From Marivirga aurantiaca (lineage in GTDB: Bacteria > Bacteroidota > Bacteroidia > Cytophagales > Cyclobacteriaceae), in contig NZ_JAEQBW010000003.1 in assembly GCF_016679925.1 (NCBI RefSeq), forward strand, positions 62,001 through 126,000: a stretch of 64,000 nucleotides of DNA, written 5' to 3'. The position numbers were made by a program, and so were the translations under genes. Under the pieces are notes generated by a model, which worked only from the letters and a program-made list of their open reading frames with translations, ran no database searches and was not told where the DNA came from. Below, piece by piece: positions 41,047 through 49,487 of this stretch; position 1 is the stretch's first letter, and each line of letters opens with the position of its first letter.

Positions 41047-43173
41047 ATGACACAAATAACAGAAGAATTAAGCTTAAGCAAGGCCGCTAAAAAAGACATA
41101 GCAGAGCTACATAATAAGATTGAATTATTCCGAAGCGGACAAATCGCAGAGGAGAAATTTAAGGCCTACCGTTTAACCCGTGGCGTATATGGGCAAAGGC
41201 AACAGGGCGTTCAAATGTTTCGCCTCAAAATTCCTGCCGGCAGAATTACTACCGATCAGCTGCGAACGGTAGCTGCACTTTCAGAAAAGTATGCTACCGG
41301 CAATTTACACCTGACAACACGGCAAAATATTCAGTTACACCATGTAAAGCTGGATGATTCCCCGGCTATCTGGACTGCCTTGGAAGCAGCGGGCTTAACG
41401 GCCAGGGAAGCTTGTGGCAATACAGTGCGTAATATCACCGCCAGCCATAAAGCAGGCATAGATCCACATGAACCCTTTGATGTAACACCCTATCTAGATG
41501 CAGTATTTAAATTTTTTCTGCGTAATCCTATCTGCCAGGAAATGGGCAGGAAGATCAAAATTGCTTTTTCATCGAGCGAGAAAGATACTGCCTTTGCTTT
41601 CATTCACGATTTTGGATTTATTCCGATTTTGAAGAAAACTGACAAAGGAGAAGAAAAAGGATTTCGCGTTTTAGTAGGTGGTGGCTTGGGTGCTCAAACT
41701 ATCCTTGCGCAGGAATTCTTCGATTTTCTTCCGGAAAGCAGGTTAATCAACTTCCTGGAAGCAGCTTTGAGAGTTTTTGATCGATATGGTGAACGCGAAA
41801 AGAGAATGAAAGCAAGATTAAAATTTTTAATCAAGAATATTGGCTTGGAAGAATTTAGAAGGTTGGTGGAAGAAGAGGAAAAAGTGCTGCATCATAAACC
41901 ATTGGAGCTGAACTACACAACCTTAAAAGCAGCTGAGCCCCAGGTAGTAATTAAAAATTATGTAGCCAGCGATCAGTGGGGCTACCAAAAGTGGTTGGAT
42001 TCCAATGTTTTTGAACAAAAGCAGGAGGGCTACTACGGAGTGTTGGTAAAAGCGCCTTTAGGAAATATTGATCATGAAACAGCCATCAAACTAGCCAATA
42101 CCATTGATCAGTTTGTAGGGGGTGATTTAGTGATCAGTGTGTATCAGGGCTTAGTAATTCGCTTTGTGCAAAAAGATGCTTTGCCTATTTTATTCGAAAG
42201 GTTAGGAGAGCTTGGCCTAAACCAATCCGGAGCGGAAAGCTTTGCAGACATCACTGCTTGCCCGGGAACTGATACCTGTAATTTAGGAGTAACTAATAGC
42301 ACTGCTTTAGCTACTGTTTTGGAGAATTTCTTATTGGAAGAATATCCACAACTAGCCAATAGTAAACTGATCAATACCAAAATCAGCGGCTGTATGAATG
42401 CCTGTGGCCAGCATATGATTGCCGGAATTGGCCTACACGGCAGTTCCATTAAAAACAACGGAAAAGTAGTGCCTGCTATGCAGGTTGTTTTAGGGGGCGG
42501 ATTGAGAGCAGATGGTACCGGATTAGCGGCTGAAAAAGTAATCAAACTGCCTACGAAACGAATTCCTGAAGCTTTCAGAGTTCTGTTGAATGATTATGAA
42601 GCCAATGCGGGTGGTGCCTTTTATCCTGATTATTTCAGAGAGCAGGGCAAAAAGTATTTCTACGATCTCCTCAAGCATTTGGGCGATTTGTCCAATATTG
42701 AAGATTCAGAGTACATCGACTGGAACCATAAAGAAGAATACATTCCTGAAATTGGGGTAGGAGAATGTGCTGGTGTGAGCTTTGATTTAGTCAGTACTAT
42801 CTTCAATGAAGCCGAGGAGAAATTGAATCAAGCCTATGAATATGTAGGCGAGAATCGATTAGAGCACGCTATCTACAATTCTTATAATGTATTTGTCACC
42901 ACCGCCAAAGCATTATTACTGGCAGAAGATATTCAGTGTAACACACAACTGCTCATCATTGAAGATTTTGATACGCACTTTGTAGCAACCGGTAAAGTAA
43001 CATTGGAAAGTACTTTTGCTGATTTAGTGTATCAAATGAAAGAGCAAAAGCCTACCGAAGAGTTTGCGGCTCACTATCTGAAATCTGCTCATCAGTTTTT
43101 AGATACAGCTAAAAACCTGAGAGGGATCAAACCGACTGAAAAAAGTGTCATAAATCATTTTTATAAAGCATAA
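41047..43173 (+). CDS. Sulfite (or nitrite) reductase haemoprotein with C-terminal HEPN-like extension
   Basis: 708 residues. The two ferredoxin-like half domains and sirohaem domains are present: VYGQRQQGVQMFRLKIPAG, TTRQNIQLHHV, and the 4Fe-4S/sirohaem cysteines in TACPGTDTC and SGCMNACGQH. Residues ~560-708 form an all-helical extension (LNQAYEYVGENRLEHAIYNS) that looks HEPN-like, without an evident RxxxxH nuclease motif. It reduces sulfite to sulfide in the cytosol. The neighbours (metZ, sirohaem genes, APS reductase) favour sulfite over nitrite as substrate. Confidence 0.88.
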   Translation: MTQITEELSLSKAAKKDIAELHNKIELFRSGQIAEEKFKAYRLTRGVYGQRQQGVQMFRLKIPAGRITTDQLRTVAALSEKYATGNLHLTTRQNIQLHHVKLDDSPAIWTALEAAGLTAREACGNTVRNITASHKAGIDPHEPFDVTPYLDAVFKFFLRNPICQEMGRKIKIAFSSSEKDTAFAFIHDFGFIPILKKTDKGEEKGFRVLVGGGLGAQTILAQEFFDFLPESRLINFLEAALRVFDRYGEREKRMKARLKFLIKNIGLEEFRRLVEEEEKVLHHKPLELNYTTLKAAEPQVVIKNYVASDQWGYQKWLDSNVFEQKQEGYYGVLVKAPLGNIDHETAIKLANTIDQFVGGDLVISVYQGLVIRFVQKDALPILFERLGELGLNQSGAESFADITACPGTDTCNLGVTNSTALATVLENFLLEEYPQLANSKLINTKISGCMNACGQHMIAGIGLHGSSIKNNGKVVPAMQVVLGGGLRADGTGLAAEKVIKLPTKRIPEAFRVLLNDYEANAGGAFYPDYFREQGKKYFYDLLKHLGDLSNIEDSEYIDWNHKEEYIPEIGVGECAGVSFDLVSTIFNEAEEKLNQAYEYVGENRLEHAIYNSYNVFVTTAKALLLAEDIQCNTQLLIIEDFDTHFVATGKVTLESTFADLVYQMKEQKPTEEFAAHYLKSAHQFLDTAKNLRGIKPTEKSVINHFYKA

Positions 43174-43180
43174 ATCAACA

Positions 43181-43352
43181 TCGATTAGTTAAGGAAATTT
43201 TATCATTTAGTCTGAGTAGGATAAAATGCTATTCAGTTAAGGCTTACCTCCTTCTCCTTTCGGAGAAGGATGCAAGGTTGAGGTTTGAAATGAAACTTAA
43301 CTTAATAGCATTTTAAGGGGATCGAGCTTTTAAAGTAGCCTTAACTAATCGA
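43181..43352. repeat. Nested palindromic intergenic element with REP-like core
   Basis: Perfect 14-bp outer inverted repeat TCGATTAGTTAAGG (43181-43194) and CCTTAACTAATCGA (43339-43352). Inside are ATTTTATC/GATAAAAT (43197-43204/43220-43227), TGCTATT...AATAGCA with AGTTAAG/CTTAACT, and a core CCTTCTCC-TTTC-GGAGAAGG. The whole can fold into one branched hairpin. Likely a non-autonomous REP/MITE-like element inserted between sulfite reductase and cobA. Confidence 0.7.
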
Positions 43353-43369
43353 ATTATAAAACATAAATC

Positions 43370-44128
43370 ATGGAAAAGAAATTAAGTTTAGTAGGAGCAG
43401 GACCGGGAGATCCGGACTTGATCAGTGTAAAGGGCATCAAAACTTTAGCCCAGGCCGATGTGGTATTATATGATGCCCTGGTGCATCCTGAATTATTAGA
43501 TTATGCACCTTCCAAGGTGCTAAAAATATTCGTAGGAAAACGTGCCGGAAAGCATAGTTATAAACAAGAAGAAATCAATGCCTTGATCATTCAATATGCT
43601 TTCAGTCACGGCCATGTGGTAAGATTGAAAGGTGGAGATCCTTTTATTTTTGCCCGTGGAAAGGAAGAAATAGACCATGCTGAAAGTTTTGGAATCCCGT
43701 CACAGGTGGTGCCTGGTATTTCAAGTATCAATCTGGCCGGACTTTATGGGTTGCCCCTTACCACTCGTGGCATCAATGAAAGTTTTTGGGTGGTAACCGC
43801 TACCACTAAAAGCGGAGAGCTGTCTGGAGATGTAGAACTGGTTGCTCAAAGTAATTCCACAGCGGTATTTTTAATGGGCCTGCGCAAAGCAGCTGCCATC
43901 AGCAGGGCGTATGAATTGCAGGGAAAAGACTGGTTGCCTGCTGCTATCGTGTCCAACGGGTCTTTGGAGAATGCGCAAATTTATAGAACTACGGTCGGCC
44001 AGCTGGAAGCTACTATCAGTGAAAATACCGTGGCCTCACCGGGTATAATTTTGGTGGGCGAATCCATTGGAGAAGATAATTATTTAGCCACTATTAAAAG
44101 TGTACCGCACTATGTTAAACAGATCTGA
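43370..44128 (+). CDS. cobA: Uroporphyrinogen-III C-methyltransferase
   Basis: 252 residues of the SUMT family: LVGAGPGDPDLISVKG at the start, YDALVHPELLDYAP, the SAM-site motif RLKGGDPFIFARG, VVPGISSIN and GLPLTTRG. It makes precorrin-2 from uroporphyrinogen III, the first step to sirohaem, the cofactor of the upstream reductase. It overlaps the next gene by 17 bp. Confidence 0.95.
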   Translation: MEKKLSLVGAGPGDPDLISVKGIKTLAQADVVLYDALVHPELLDYAPSKVLKIFVGKRAGKHSYKQEEINALIIQYAFSHGHVVRLKGGDPFIFARGKEEIDHAESFGIPSQVVPGISSINLAGLYGLPLTTRGINESFWVVTATTKSGELSGDVELVAQSNSTAVFLMGLRKAAAISRAYELQGKDWLPAAIVSNGSLENAQIYRTTVGQLEATISENTVASPGIILVGESIGEDNYLATIKSVPHYVKQI

Positions 44129-44714
44129 AGAAAATCATTTGTTTCCGGTTTTTTTGAAGCTGGATAAAATCCAGACGCTAATTGTGGGAGGTGGTTATGT
44201 AGGCCTCGAGAAATTGGGAGCTCTTTTGAAAAACGATGAGGAGGCTAATGTAAAATTAATTGCCCCTGTAATAAGTCAGGAAATTTATTGTATTGCAGCG
44301 AGCCATCCGTCAATTAAACTGGTACTGAAAAAATATGCTACTTCAGACTTGGCGGGTATTAATTTAGTGATTGGTGCCACCAATTTTTATGAAGTGAATA
44401 AGCAGGTTTATTCAGATGCTAAAGCTTTGGGAATTTTGGTAAATGTGGCCGATACGCCTGAACTATGTGACTTCTATCTGGGCAGTACAGTGAAAAAAGG
44501 CAACCTAAAAATCGGGATTTCCACTAATGGGAAGTCGCCTACTTTTGCTAAAAGGTTAAGGGCTATTTTAGAAGAGGTATTGCCTGATCATACGGATGAT
44601 ATCTTGCAGAATTTAGCCGAGATCCGTAAAGCCCTTAAAGGTGATTTTGAAAAGAAAATGGAGGTGCTCAATGAAATTACGGCCTCTTTTGTACATGATA
44701 AGAACAAGAATTAA
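44112..44714 (+). CDS. Precorrin-2 dehydrogenase/sirohydrochlorin ferrochelatase (CysG N-terminal type)
   Basis: 200 residues from the ATG at 44112 (an upstream GTG at 44100 is possible). The Rossmann NAD site reads TLIVGGGYVGLEKLGALL, followed by LVIGATNF, NVADTPELCDFYLGS and the CysG/Met8 signature GISTNGKSPTFAKRLR. It oxidises precorrin-2 and probably inserts iron to complete sirohaem. It corresponds to the N-terminal part of E. coli CysG, here a separate gene coupled to cobA. Confidence 0.9.
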   Translation: MLNRSEENHLFPVFLKLDKIQTLIVGGGYVGLEKLGALLKNDEEANVKLIAPVISQEIYCIAASHPSIKLVLKKYATSDLAGINLVIGATNFYEVNKQVYSDAKALGILVNVADTPELCDFYLGSTVKKGNLKIGISTNGKSPTFAKRLRAILEEVLPDHTDDILQNLAEIRKALKGDFEKKMEVLNEITASFVHDKNKN

Positions 44715-44716
44715 GA

Positions 44717-45376
44717 ATGGACAGTATCGGTGAATCATCATGGCCTGATTTTGCTTATTACTCAATTGAGGAAAGGGTGAGATGGATTTTTGATCATTAT
44801 GCGGAAGATGAAATTTTGATGACTTCCTCTTTCGGAAGTTCATCTGCTTTACTTTTGCATCTGATCCATAAAATCAGTCCTGATCATCCAATCTATTTTT
44901 TAGAGACAGGCTACCATTTTGAAGAGACTTTAGCTTATAAGGAGAGGCTACAACAACAACTTAAGCTGAATATTAAGACCATTGGCGCTCCGGAAAACAA
45001 GCATCGGTTTACTGAAGAAAACTTTACCTATGAGCATAATCAGGATTTATGCTGCTTTATTAATAAGGTAGAACCCTTATCTACCCTAAGAAAAAGCCAT
45101 AAAATCTGGCTTTCCGGATTGTTTAAATATCAGAACGAAAACAGAAAGCAGCTAGGCTTTTTTGATCGAAAAGCTGATCTTTTAAAGGTCTATCCGTTGT
45201 TGGACATGACGCCCGAGGAGGTGCATACGTATTTTTTCATTCATGAACTGCCCAGTCATGAGCTAGTGGCTAAAGGCTACAGTTCTATAGGTTGTACGCA
45301 TTGTACGGTAAAAGGCAGTGAGAGAGAAGGTCGTTGGTCAGGAAAGGCTAAAGTAGAATGCGGGATACATTTATGA
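44717..45376 (+). CDS. cysH: Assimilatory APS reductase (CysH family, 4Fe-4S type)
   Basis: 219 residues, adenine-nucleotide alpha-hydrolase fold with MTSSFGSSSALLLHL as the phosphate loop and IYFLETGYHFEETL. It carries both CC (C112, C113 in DLCCFINKVEPL) and CTHC (C193, C196), the four cysteines that bind 4Fe-4S in plant-type/bacterial APS reductases, plus the catalytic ECGIHL tail. It therefore should reduce adenylyl sulfate directly to sulfite, and no CysC kinase would be required. ATP sulfurylase genes are not in the window. Confidence 0.92.
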   Translation: MDSIGESSWPDFAYYSIEERVRWIFDHYAEDEILMTSSFGSSSALLLHLIHKISPDHPIYFLETGYHFEETLAYKERLQQQLKLNIKTIGAPENKHRFTEENFTYEHNQDLCCFINKVEPLSTLRKSHKIWLSGLFKYQNENRKQLGFFDRKADLLKVYPLLDMTPEEVHTYFFIHELPSHELVAKGYSSIGCTHCTVKGSEREGRWSGKAKVECGIHL

Positions 45377-45429
45377 AGTTCTAGTAAAAATTGGTGCTAC
45401 AATAAATTAAGTGGAAAGTCTGTATTTTA

Positions 45430-45604
45430 TGACAAGGATCGGCCTTATTCATTTTAGGAATTTTGAATTTCTAATTGGATAAGAAACAAAATGTTTGACC
45501 GAAGAGAGTTTTTTTGTTTCCCAATTAGAAATCCAAAATGCCGTTAAGAAATGAATACAGCCTTGACTTTTTGTTTCTTTTGGGTCAAGCCAAAAGAAAG
45601 GAAG
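45430..45604. repeat. Long imperfect inverted repeat with terminal hairpin
   Basis: Left arm 45447-45478 (ending ATTTCTAATTGG) pairs imperfectly with 45521-45556 (starting CCAATTAGAAAT), the match continuing outward through ATTCATTT/AAATGAAT. After it, TTTCTTTTGG-GTCAAG-CCAAAAGAAA (45574-45599) is a perfect 10-bp hairpin. The element fills the space between cysH and the convergent lipoprotein gene and may also terminate transcription. Confidence 0.65.
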
Positions 45605-45606
45605 AT

Positions 45607-46518
45607 TTAATCAAACCCCAACTCTTCCCTATAAACGCTATCATCCACTTTATTTTTATTCCAGTAATCCAGCATGATTCGCTTTTTTAAAGTACCGGTA
45701 GTTATCATCATTTCGCCTCCTTCAGGGTAAGTCTCTTCCCATTTTTCAATGGTGAAAGGGTGTCTGGGGCTATAATAGATTTTTAAGCTGCGGTTTAGTT
45801 CATGTATTTCCAGAGAGAGCACTGAAACGGAATCAGTATTGGATTGAGTGATCTCTGCATTATAGCTTTTCAGCTCTTTATGTTTTAAGCGTATATATTC
45901 TGTTGATGGGATAATATGGAGGTTTCCGGAAGGAATTGCCGAAGGGTCTAAGCGGATCAACGTCCAAAGCTCATCTTCCAGCCATGTCTTTTCCAATGGT
46001 AATGATTGATCACCTTCACTTTCAAAATAAGACCGCATAAACGCGTTATAATTACCATTTCCTTTATTCAGTTGCATGAATACATGACCACACCATTCCT
46101 GCACGCTGGTGGTTACTTTTACCGCATGTATATCATCTTCAGGATATACCGGAGAGAAAGTGGAGGTCATGATGGAGTAAGGGTAAATGCCTGTATTGAA
46201 TTTTTTAGTGAAATTAAGCTTCAGTACTTTTTGTGCATCATCAGGGTTTTCTGAAGGATTATCCAACTTTACCTGTTTTTCTTTTGAAAAATCTTCGGTT
46301 ACAAATATGAGTACAGCGTGACCTTTTCTCATTTCTCCATAGCGCACTTGTTCCAGTTCATAGGAGGTTAGCTCAGCTTTTCCCTGATACCAATAGTCAC
46401 CAAAGTTTCCCGACAGTTTGAGCTCTTGCTTTTCTTTGGGTGTATCTTTTTTACTTTTCTGAGAGCAACTCTGGAATACAAATAAAATGGCAGGTAAAAG
46501 GAGTAGTATCTTTTTCAT
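45607..46518 (-). CDS. Lipoprotein of unknown function
   Basis: 303 residues with lipobox FQSC at the N-terminus (VFQSCSQKSKKDTPKEKQEL). The mature protein begins GNFGDYWYQGKAELTSYELE and contains HAVLIFVTEDFS, a conserved pattern in lipoproteins of flavobacteria and cytophagas. Relatives are sometimes labelled Maf, which this is not: the true Maf gene is at 48912. No catalytic motif is recognised. It converges with cysH across a repeat element. Confidence 0.72.
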   Translation of the reverse strand: MKKILLLLPAILFVFQSCSQKSKKDTPKEKQELKLSGNFGDYWYQGKAELTSYELEQVRYGEMRKGHAVLIFVTEDFSKEKQVKLDNPSENPDDAQKVLKLNFTKKFNTGIYPYSIMTSTFSPVYPEDDIHAVKVTTSVQEWCGHVFMQLNKGNGNYNAFMRSYFESEGDQSLPLEKTWLEDELWTLIRLDPSAIPSGNLHIIPSTEYIRLKHKELKSYNAEITQSNTDSVSVLSLEIHELNRSLKIYYSPRHPFTIEKWEETYPEGGEMMITTGTLKKRIMLDYWNKNKVDDSVYREELGFD

Positions 46519-46550
46519 AAATCTATATGCTAATTGAAATTTTAAGTACG

Positions 46551-47228
46551 TTATTGTAGCACTACTGTTTTGTTCTTGCTATGCTGAAAGCTTTTTATGA
46601 CATTAAACCTGCTGAAAAGCTCTTCTTTATACCAATTCTCTTTCTTTACTTTTCCTATAATTTCTTTGTGAATATCAGCATAAGCATAGGCTTTCATGGC
46701 CTGTTCATTTTTCCAAATGCTAAAAGTAGCCTGTTCAATCAAAGGCCATTCTCCTATTCCTTTAGTATATACTAATCCTTTAGCTTCCTCAATAGATTTA
46801 CTTGCTTTGGGAACAAATTGCCAGAAACGGGGAAGTTTATGGATATTAATTCTGGCCCGGGTGATGACCGCTATTTTACCCCCTGAATATTCTCCCCTCT
46901 CTGGAAATGGATTTTCCCCATACCAGCTGCCATGTGCCCCGATAGATTCAAGATAATGGTTTTCAATATGCTCAGATTTTGACTGCAATTCTAAAAATAT
47001 TTCAGAGTTGCTAAAAAATGTCTCAGCTGACACCTCATCCTTCCATTTCATTAACAGGGCGTATGTTGTAAAATCAGGCCATAAGCTAAAGCCGAAACCA
47101 CTGCCGGTTCCCAACACTTTTGAAAATGTACAGCTACTTACTGCAGCAAGCTGTGGAGGCAATAACTGCATTTGTTTAAATGCCCACCATTTGTTTTGGG
47201 TATATTTAATAATTGAGAGTGTAACCAT
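46551..47228 (-). CDS. Spheroidene monooxygenase (CrtA)-like protein
   Basis: 225 residues with the CrtA-like layout: an N-terminal half LGTGSGFGFSLWPDFTTYAL and a C-terminal half ending GEWPLIEQATFSIWKNEQAM, with GKIAVITRARINIHKLPRFW between, consistent with two dimeric alpha/beta-barrel-like repeats. CrtA adds a C-2 keto group to carotenoids. No carotenoid genes are adjacent, so the substrate is unproven. Confidence 0.72.
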   Translation of the reverse strand: MVTLSIIKYTQNKWWAFKQMQLLPPQLAAVSSCTFSKVLGTGSGFGFSLWPDFTTYALLMKWKDEVSAETFFSNSEIFLELQSKSEHIENHYLESIGAHGSWYGENPFPERGEYSGGKIAVITRARINIHKLPRFWQFVPKASKSIEEAKGLVYTKGIGEWPLIEQATFSIWKNEQAMKAYAYADIHKEIIGKVKKENWYKEELFSRFNVIKSFQHSKNKTVVLQ

Positions 47229-47334
47229 AATGAAATATAATTTCCTAAACTCTCAGGCTGGGAAAGGGTTTTAATTTGTTTGTTAAAACTTAGAGTTGGC
47301 TGACAATAGTATAATTTTTATTTGAGGTAGATTT

Positions 47335-47706
47335 TTATTCAGTATATCTTAAAAACCAATCTCGTATCTGTTCAAAATTCATTTTTCCTGTAGAAATGGA
47401 AATTACCATTTTGTATTTTTCCTCTTGGCTAACATTAATATCTAGCTGGGATTGCAATAATAATAGTCTAGCTAATACGTAGCCTGTTCTTTTATTGCCG
47501 TCAATGAAAGGATGGTTTTTCACTATACTCTCTAGTATTGCTGCTGCTTTATCAATTGGGGTAGGATAAAGCTCTTCATTGCCAAATGTTGCCATAGGTC
47601 GATTAATAGCTGAGTCTAATAAATCATAATCTCTTACTCCATGACTTCCTCCAAACTGATCAATTAAAATTGAGTGAATTTTTAATACCTCCTTTTTACT
47701 GATCAT
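47335..47706 (-). CDS. Fic/Doc-family death-on-curing toxin
   Basis: 123 residues with the Doc-type active-site motif HPFIDGNKRTG (His, Asp, Asn-Lys-Arg), preceded by HGVRDYDLLDSAINRP. Doc kinases phosphorylate EF-Tu and stop translation. It overlaps the short upstream ORF by 4 bp, forming a toxin-antitoxin pair. Confidence 0.9.
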   Translation of the reverse strand: MISKKEVLKIHSILIDQFGGSHGVRDYDLLDSAINRPMATFGNEELYPTPIDKAAAILESIVKNHPFIDGNKRTGYVLARLLLLQSQLDINVSQEEKYKMVISISTGKMNFEQIRDWFLRYTE

Positions 47707-47891
47707 TGAGCTAACTTCTTTAACAAATCTTTATCTTCCCTTAGGATTTTACTTAGATTCTGATTTAGTTCATTGGTTTTTGAGGATTGTTTTTCTGCCT
47801 CTTTCAGGTAATTGTACAAATCCTGAAGTGCATTTTCAGGTATATTGTCCAATAACTTATGTATTTCTGATTTTATATCTTTTGGTGCCAT
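47703..47891 (-). CDS. Putative antitoxin partner of the Doc-type toxin
   Basis: 62 residues, all helical and charged (LDNIPENALQDLYNYLKEAE). It resembles the DUF2281-like or short helical antitoxins seen with Doc toxins rather than Phd. The call rests mainly on size, the 4-bp overlap with the toxin, and a palindromic operator just upstream. Confidence 0.7.
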   Translation of the reverse strand: MAPKDIKSEIHKLLDNIPENALQDLYNYLKEAEKQSSKTNELNQNLSKILREDKDLLKKLAQ

Positions 47892-47898
47892 AAATATG

Positions 47899-47918
47899 TT
47901 TTGTATAAATATACAAAA
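47899..47918 (-). promoter_or_regulatory. Palindromic operator/promoter of the Doc-type module
   Basis: TTTTGTATA-AA-TATACAAAA is a perfect 9-bp inverted repeat 7 bp before the antitoxin start. The minus strand across it reads TATATTTA, one base from the TAnnTTTG box, so binding there would block transcription. Confidence 0.6.
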
Positions 47919-47979
47919 ATGCAGTTAGATAGGTTTCAAAAAAAATAATTCAAAAGGATAAAGTCATCATGGATTTATT

Positions 47980-48912
47980 TTAACTATTATAAACCTTCTG
48001 CCACCAGGCTGCCAGTTCCATTAATAAAGCTACTCCCATATGCGCAATAATGCCACCCCAGATATTTCTGCTTTGGTAAGCCAGCACTCCTAAAATATAA
48101 CCACCAAAAAAGGAGCCAATAGTTTCGCCTAAAGGCTTGCCGTAATGCAAGGCTACATACAGACCAACCATTGGCAGGATGGCTCTCGGCCCTAAAAATG
48201 CTGTAAAGCCCAATACCATTAATCCTCTGAATAAAAGCTCAGTGAAAAGAAAATCCACGGCATAAAATATTTCAAATACGGTGGCTCTTAGTTGCACCGA
48301 CCAATCTAAAAATTGGGCAGACTCCTTAAATCGTGGATAATAATCCTGGAAACTACTTTCAAAAGAAGCAGCAAAAATCAAAGGAATCATTAATAATATC
48401 AGGGGAAAATACTGGCTGATGTTTTTAGCTGAAGCTTTTAAGCCATAAAAGTTATCATTCGTTTTTTCAAATCTTATGTAATAGATAATTAGAGGAATAA
48501 GCATTACAAAAATACTGTTGATCTGAGAAGTAACTTTATACATAAAGTAACGATCCTTTACCTCAAAAATACTCTTCACTACTTCTCTGTGGAAATGGAA
48601 GCTTACATCCACACTTAAGAGAAGCAACATGAAAAAACTTTTGAGCATAAAAGCTCTACTTTTAAATACATTAGGTATAGCTCTATATCTGTAACACAGG
48701 AAAACAATTACAAAATAAATAAAGGCGAACATAATGAAATGTGCCACATAAGGTAAAATGGCAGGTTTTAATCGGTCCATCCATTTTTCCATTCTCACAC
48801 TATAGTTAATAAAGGTGAGGATAGTAATAAAAAGAGTCATCCATACATATAAACCTACAGGGTGTTTCACCTCATGATGAAAATCGACAAAATACTTCCA
48901 GATAGCACGCAT
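47980..48912 (-). CDS. CPBP/CAAX-like intramembrane protease family protein
   Basis: 310 residues with about eight membrane helices. The C-terminal ABI/CPBP region is recognisable: FTELLFRGLMV, then LYVALHYGKPLGETIGSFFGGYILG and IIAHMGVALLMEL. In active CPBP proteases the first motif is EExxxR; here it reads TELLFR, so the first Glu is Thr and activity is doubtful. It starts one base before the end of maf (TGATG). Confidence 0.8.
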   Translation of the reverse strand: MRAIWKYFVDFHHEVKHPVGLYVWMTLFITILTFINYSVRMEKWMDRLKPAILPYVAHFIMFAFIYFVIVFLCYRYRAIPNVFKSRAFMLKSFFMLLLLSVDVSFHFHREVVKSIFEVKDRYFMYKVTSQINSIFVMLIPLIIYYIRFEKTNDNFYGLKASAKNISQYFPLILLMIPLIFAASFESSFQDYYPRFKESAQFLDWSVQLRATVFEIFYAVDFLFTELLFRGLMVLGFTAFLGPRAILPMVGLYVALHYGKPLGETIGSFFGGYILGVLAYQSRNIWGGIIAHMGVALLMELAAWWQKVYNS

Positions 48913-49487
48913 CAGTGGATTGCCGTTAATGCTTTATAAACAAGATGAATGGGTAAGCCCATTACAGTGAAGTAGGAACCCTCCAGCCTGTCGATATGGG
49001 TAAGACCCAAACCCTCCTGAATACCATAGGCCCCGGCTTTATCAAAAGGTTGGTGTTTTTTGATATAGTTTTCAATTTCCTGATCATTGATTTCAGAAAA
49101 ATGAACTAAGGTTTCATCTGAATAGCTGGTAACTTCACCATTGCATAAAATAGCGAAACCAGAAATTACCTGGTGTTTTCTGCCGCTCAATTTTTTTAAC
49201 ATAGCAAAAGCTTCAGGGGCATCTTTTGGTTTTTCCAATAGCATTCCATCAATTAATACTGTCGTATCAGCCGTTAAAACAATTTTATTGTCGTAGCTGC
49301 TATTTCCCAGAAAAGCATTTGCCTTCTTTTCCGATAAAAAAGCTGCCACTTCTGTTTTGGGTAAATCATCAGGGTAGCTTTCTTCAGTATCTTTTGCTTC
49401 GGTACTGAATTGAAAACCTGCTTTCTGCAAAATTTCTTTTCTTCTGGGCGATTTAGAACCTAAAATAAGAGGGTAAGCTAAATTCAT
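48912..49487 (-). CDS. maf: Maf-family nucleoside triphosphate pyrophosphatase
   Basis: 191 residues with the Maf marks LILGSKSPRRKEILQKAGF, VLTADTTVLIDG, LEKPKDAPEAFAMLKKLSG and DKAGAYGIQEGLG. The family hydrolyses dTTP, UTP or modified pyrimidine/7-methyl-GTP nucleotides. It overlaps the end of the DUF1015 gene by 35 bp and the start of the CPBP gene by one base, indicating one operon. Confidence 0.95.
   Translation of the reverse strand: MNLAYPLILGSKSPRRKEILQKAGFQFSTEAKDTEESYPDDLPKTEVAAFLSEKKANAFLGNSSYDNKIVLTADTTVLIDGMLLEKPKDAPEAFAMLKKLSGRKHQVISGFAILCNGEVTSYSDETLVHFSEINDQEIENYIKKHQPFDKAGAYGIQEGLGLTHIDRLEGSYFTVMGLPIHLVYKALTAIH

Noticed and set aside
43169-43370. CATAAATCA direct repeats as a target-site duplication of the palindromic element
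   Set aside because: The 9-bp copies are offset from the element ends by 3 and 9 bp and are AT-rich, so coincidence is likely.
45607-46518. Septum-formation inhibitor Maf
   Set aside because: The protein is a lipoprotein with none of the Maf motifs, which are all present in the gene at 48912-49487.
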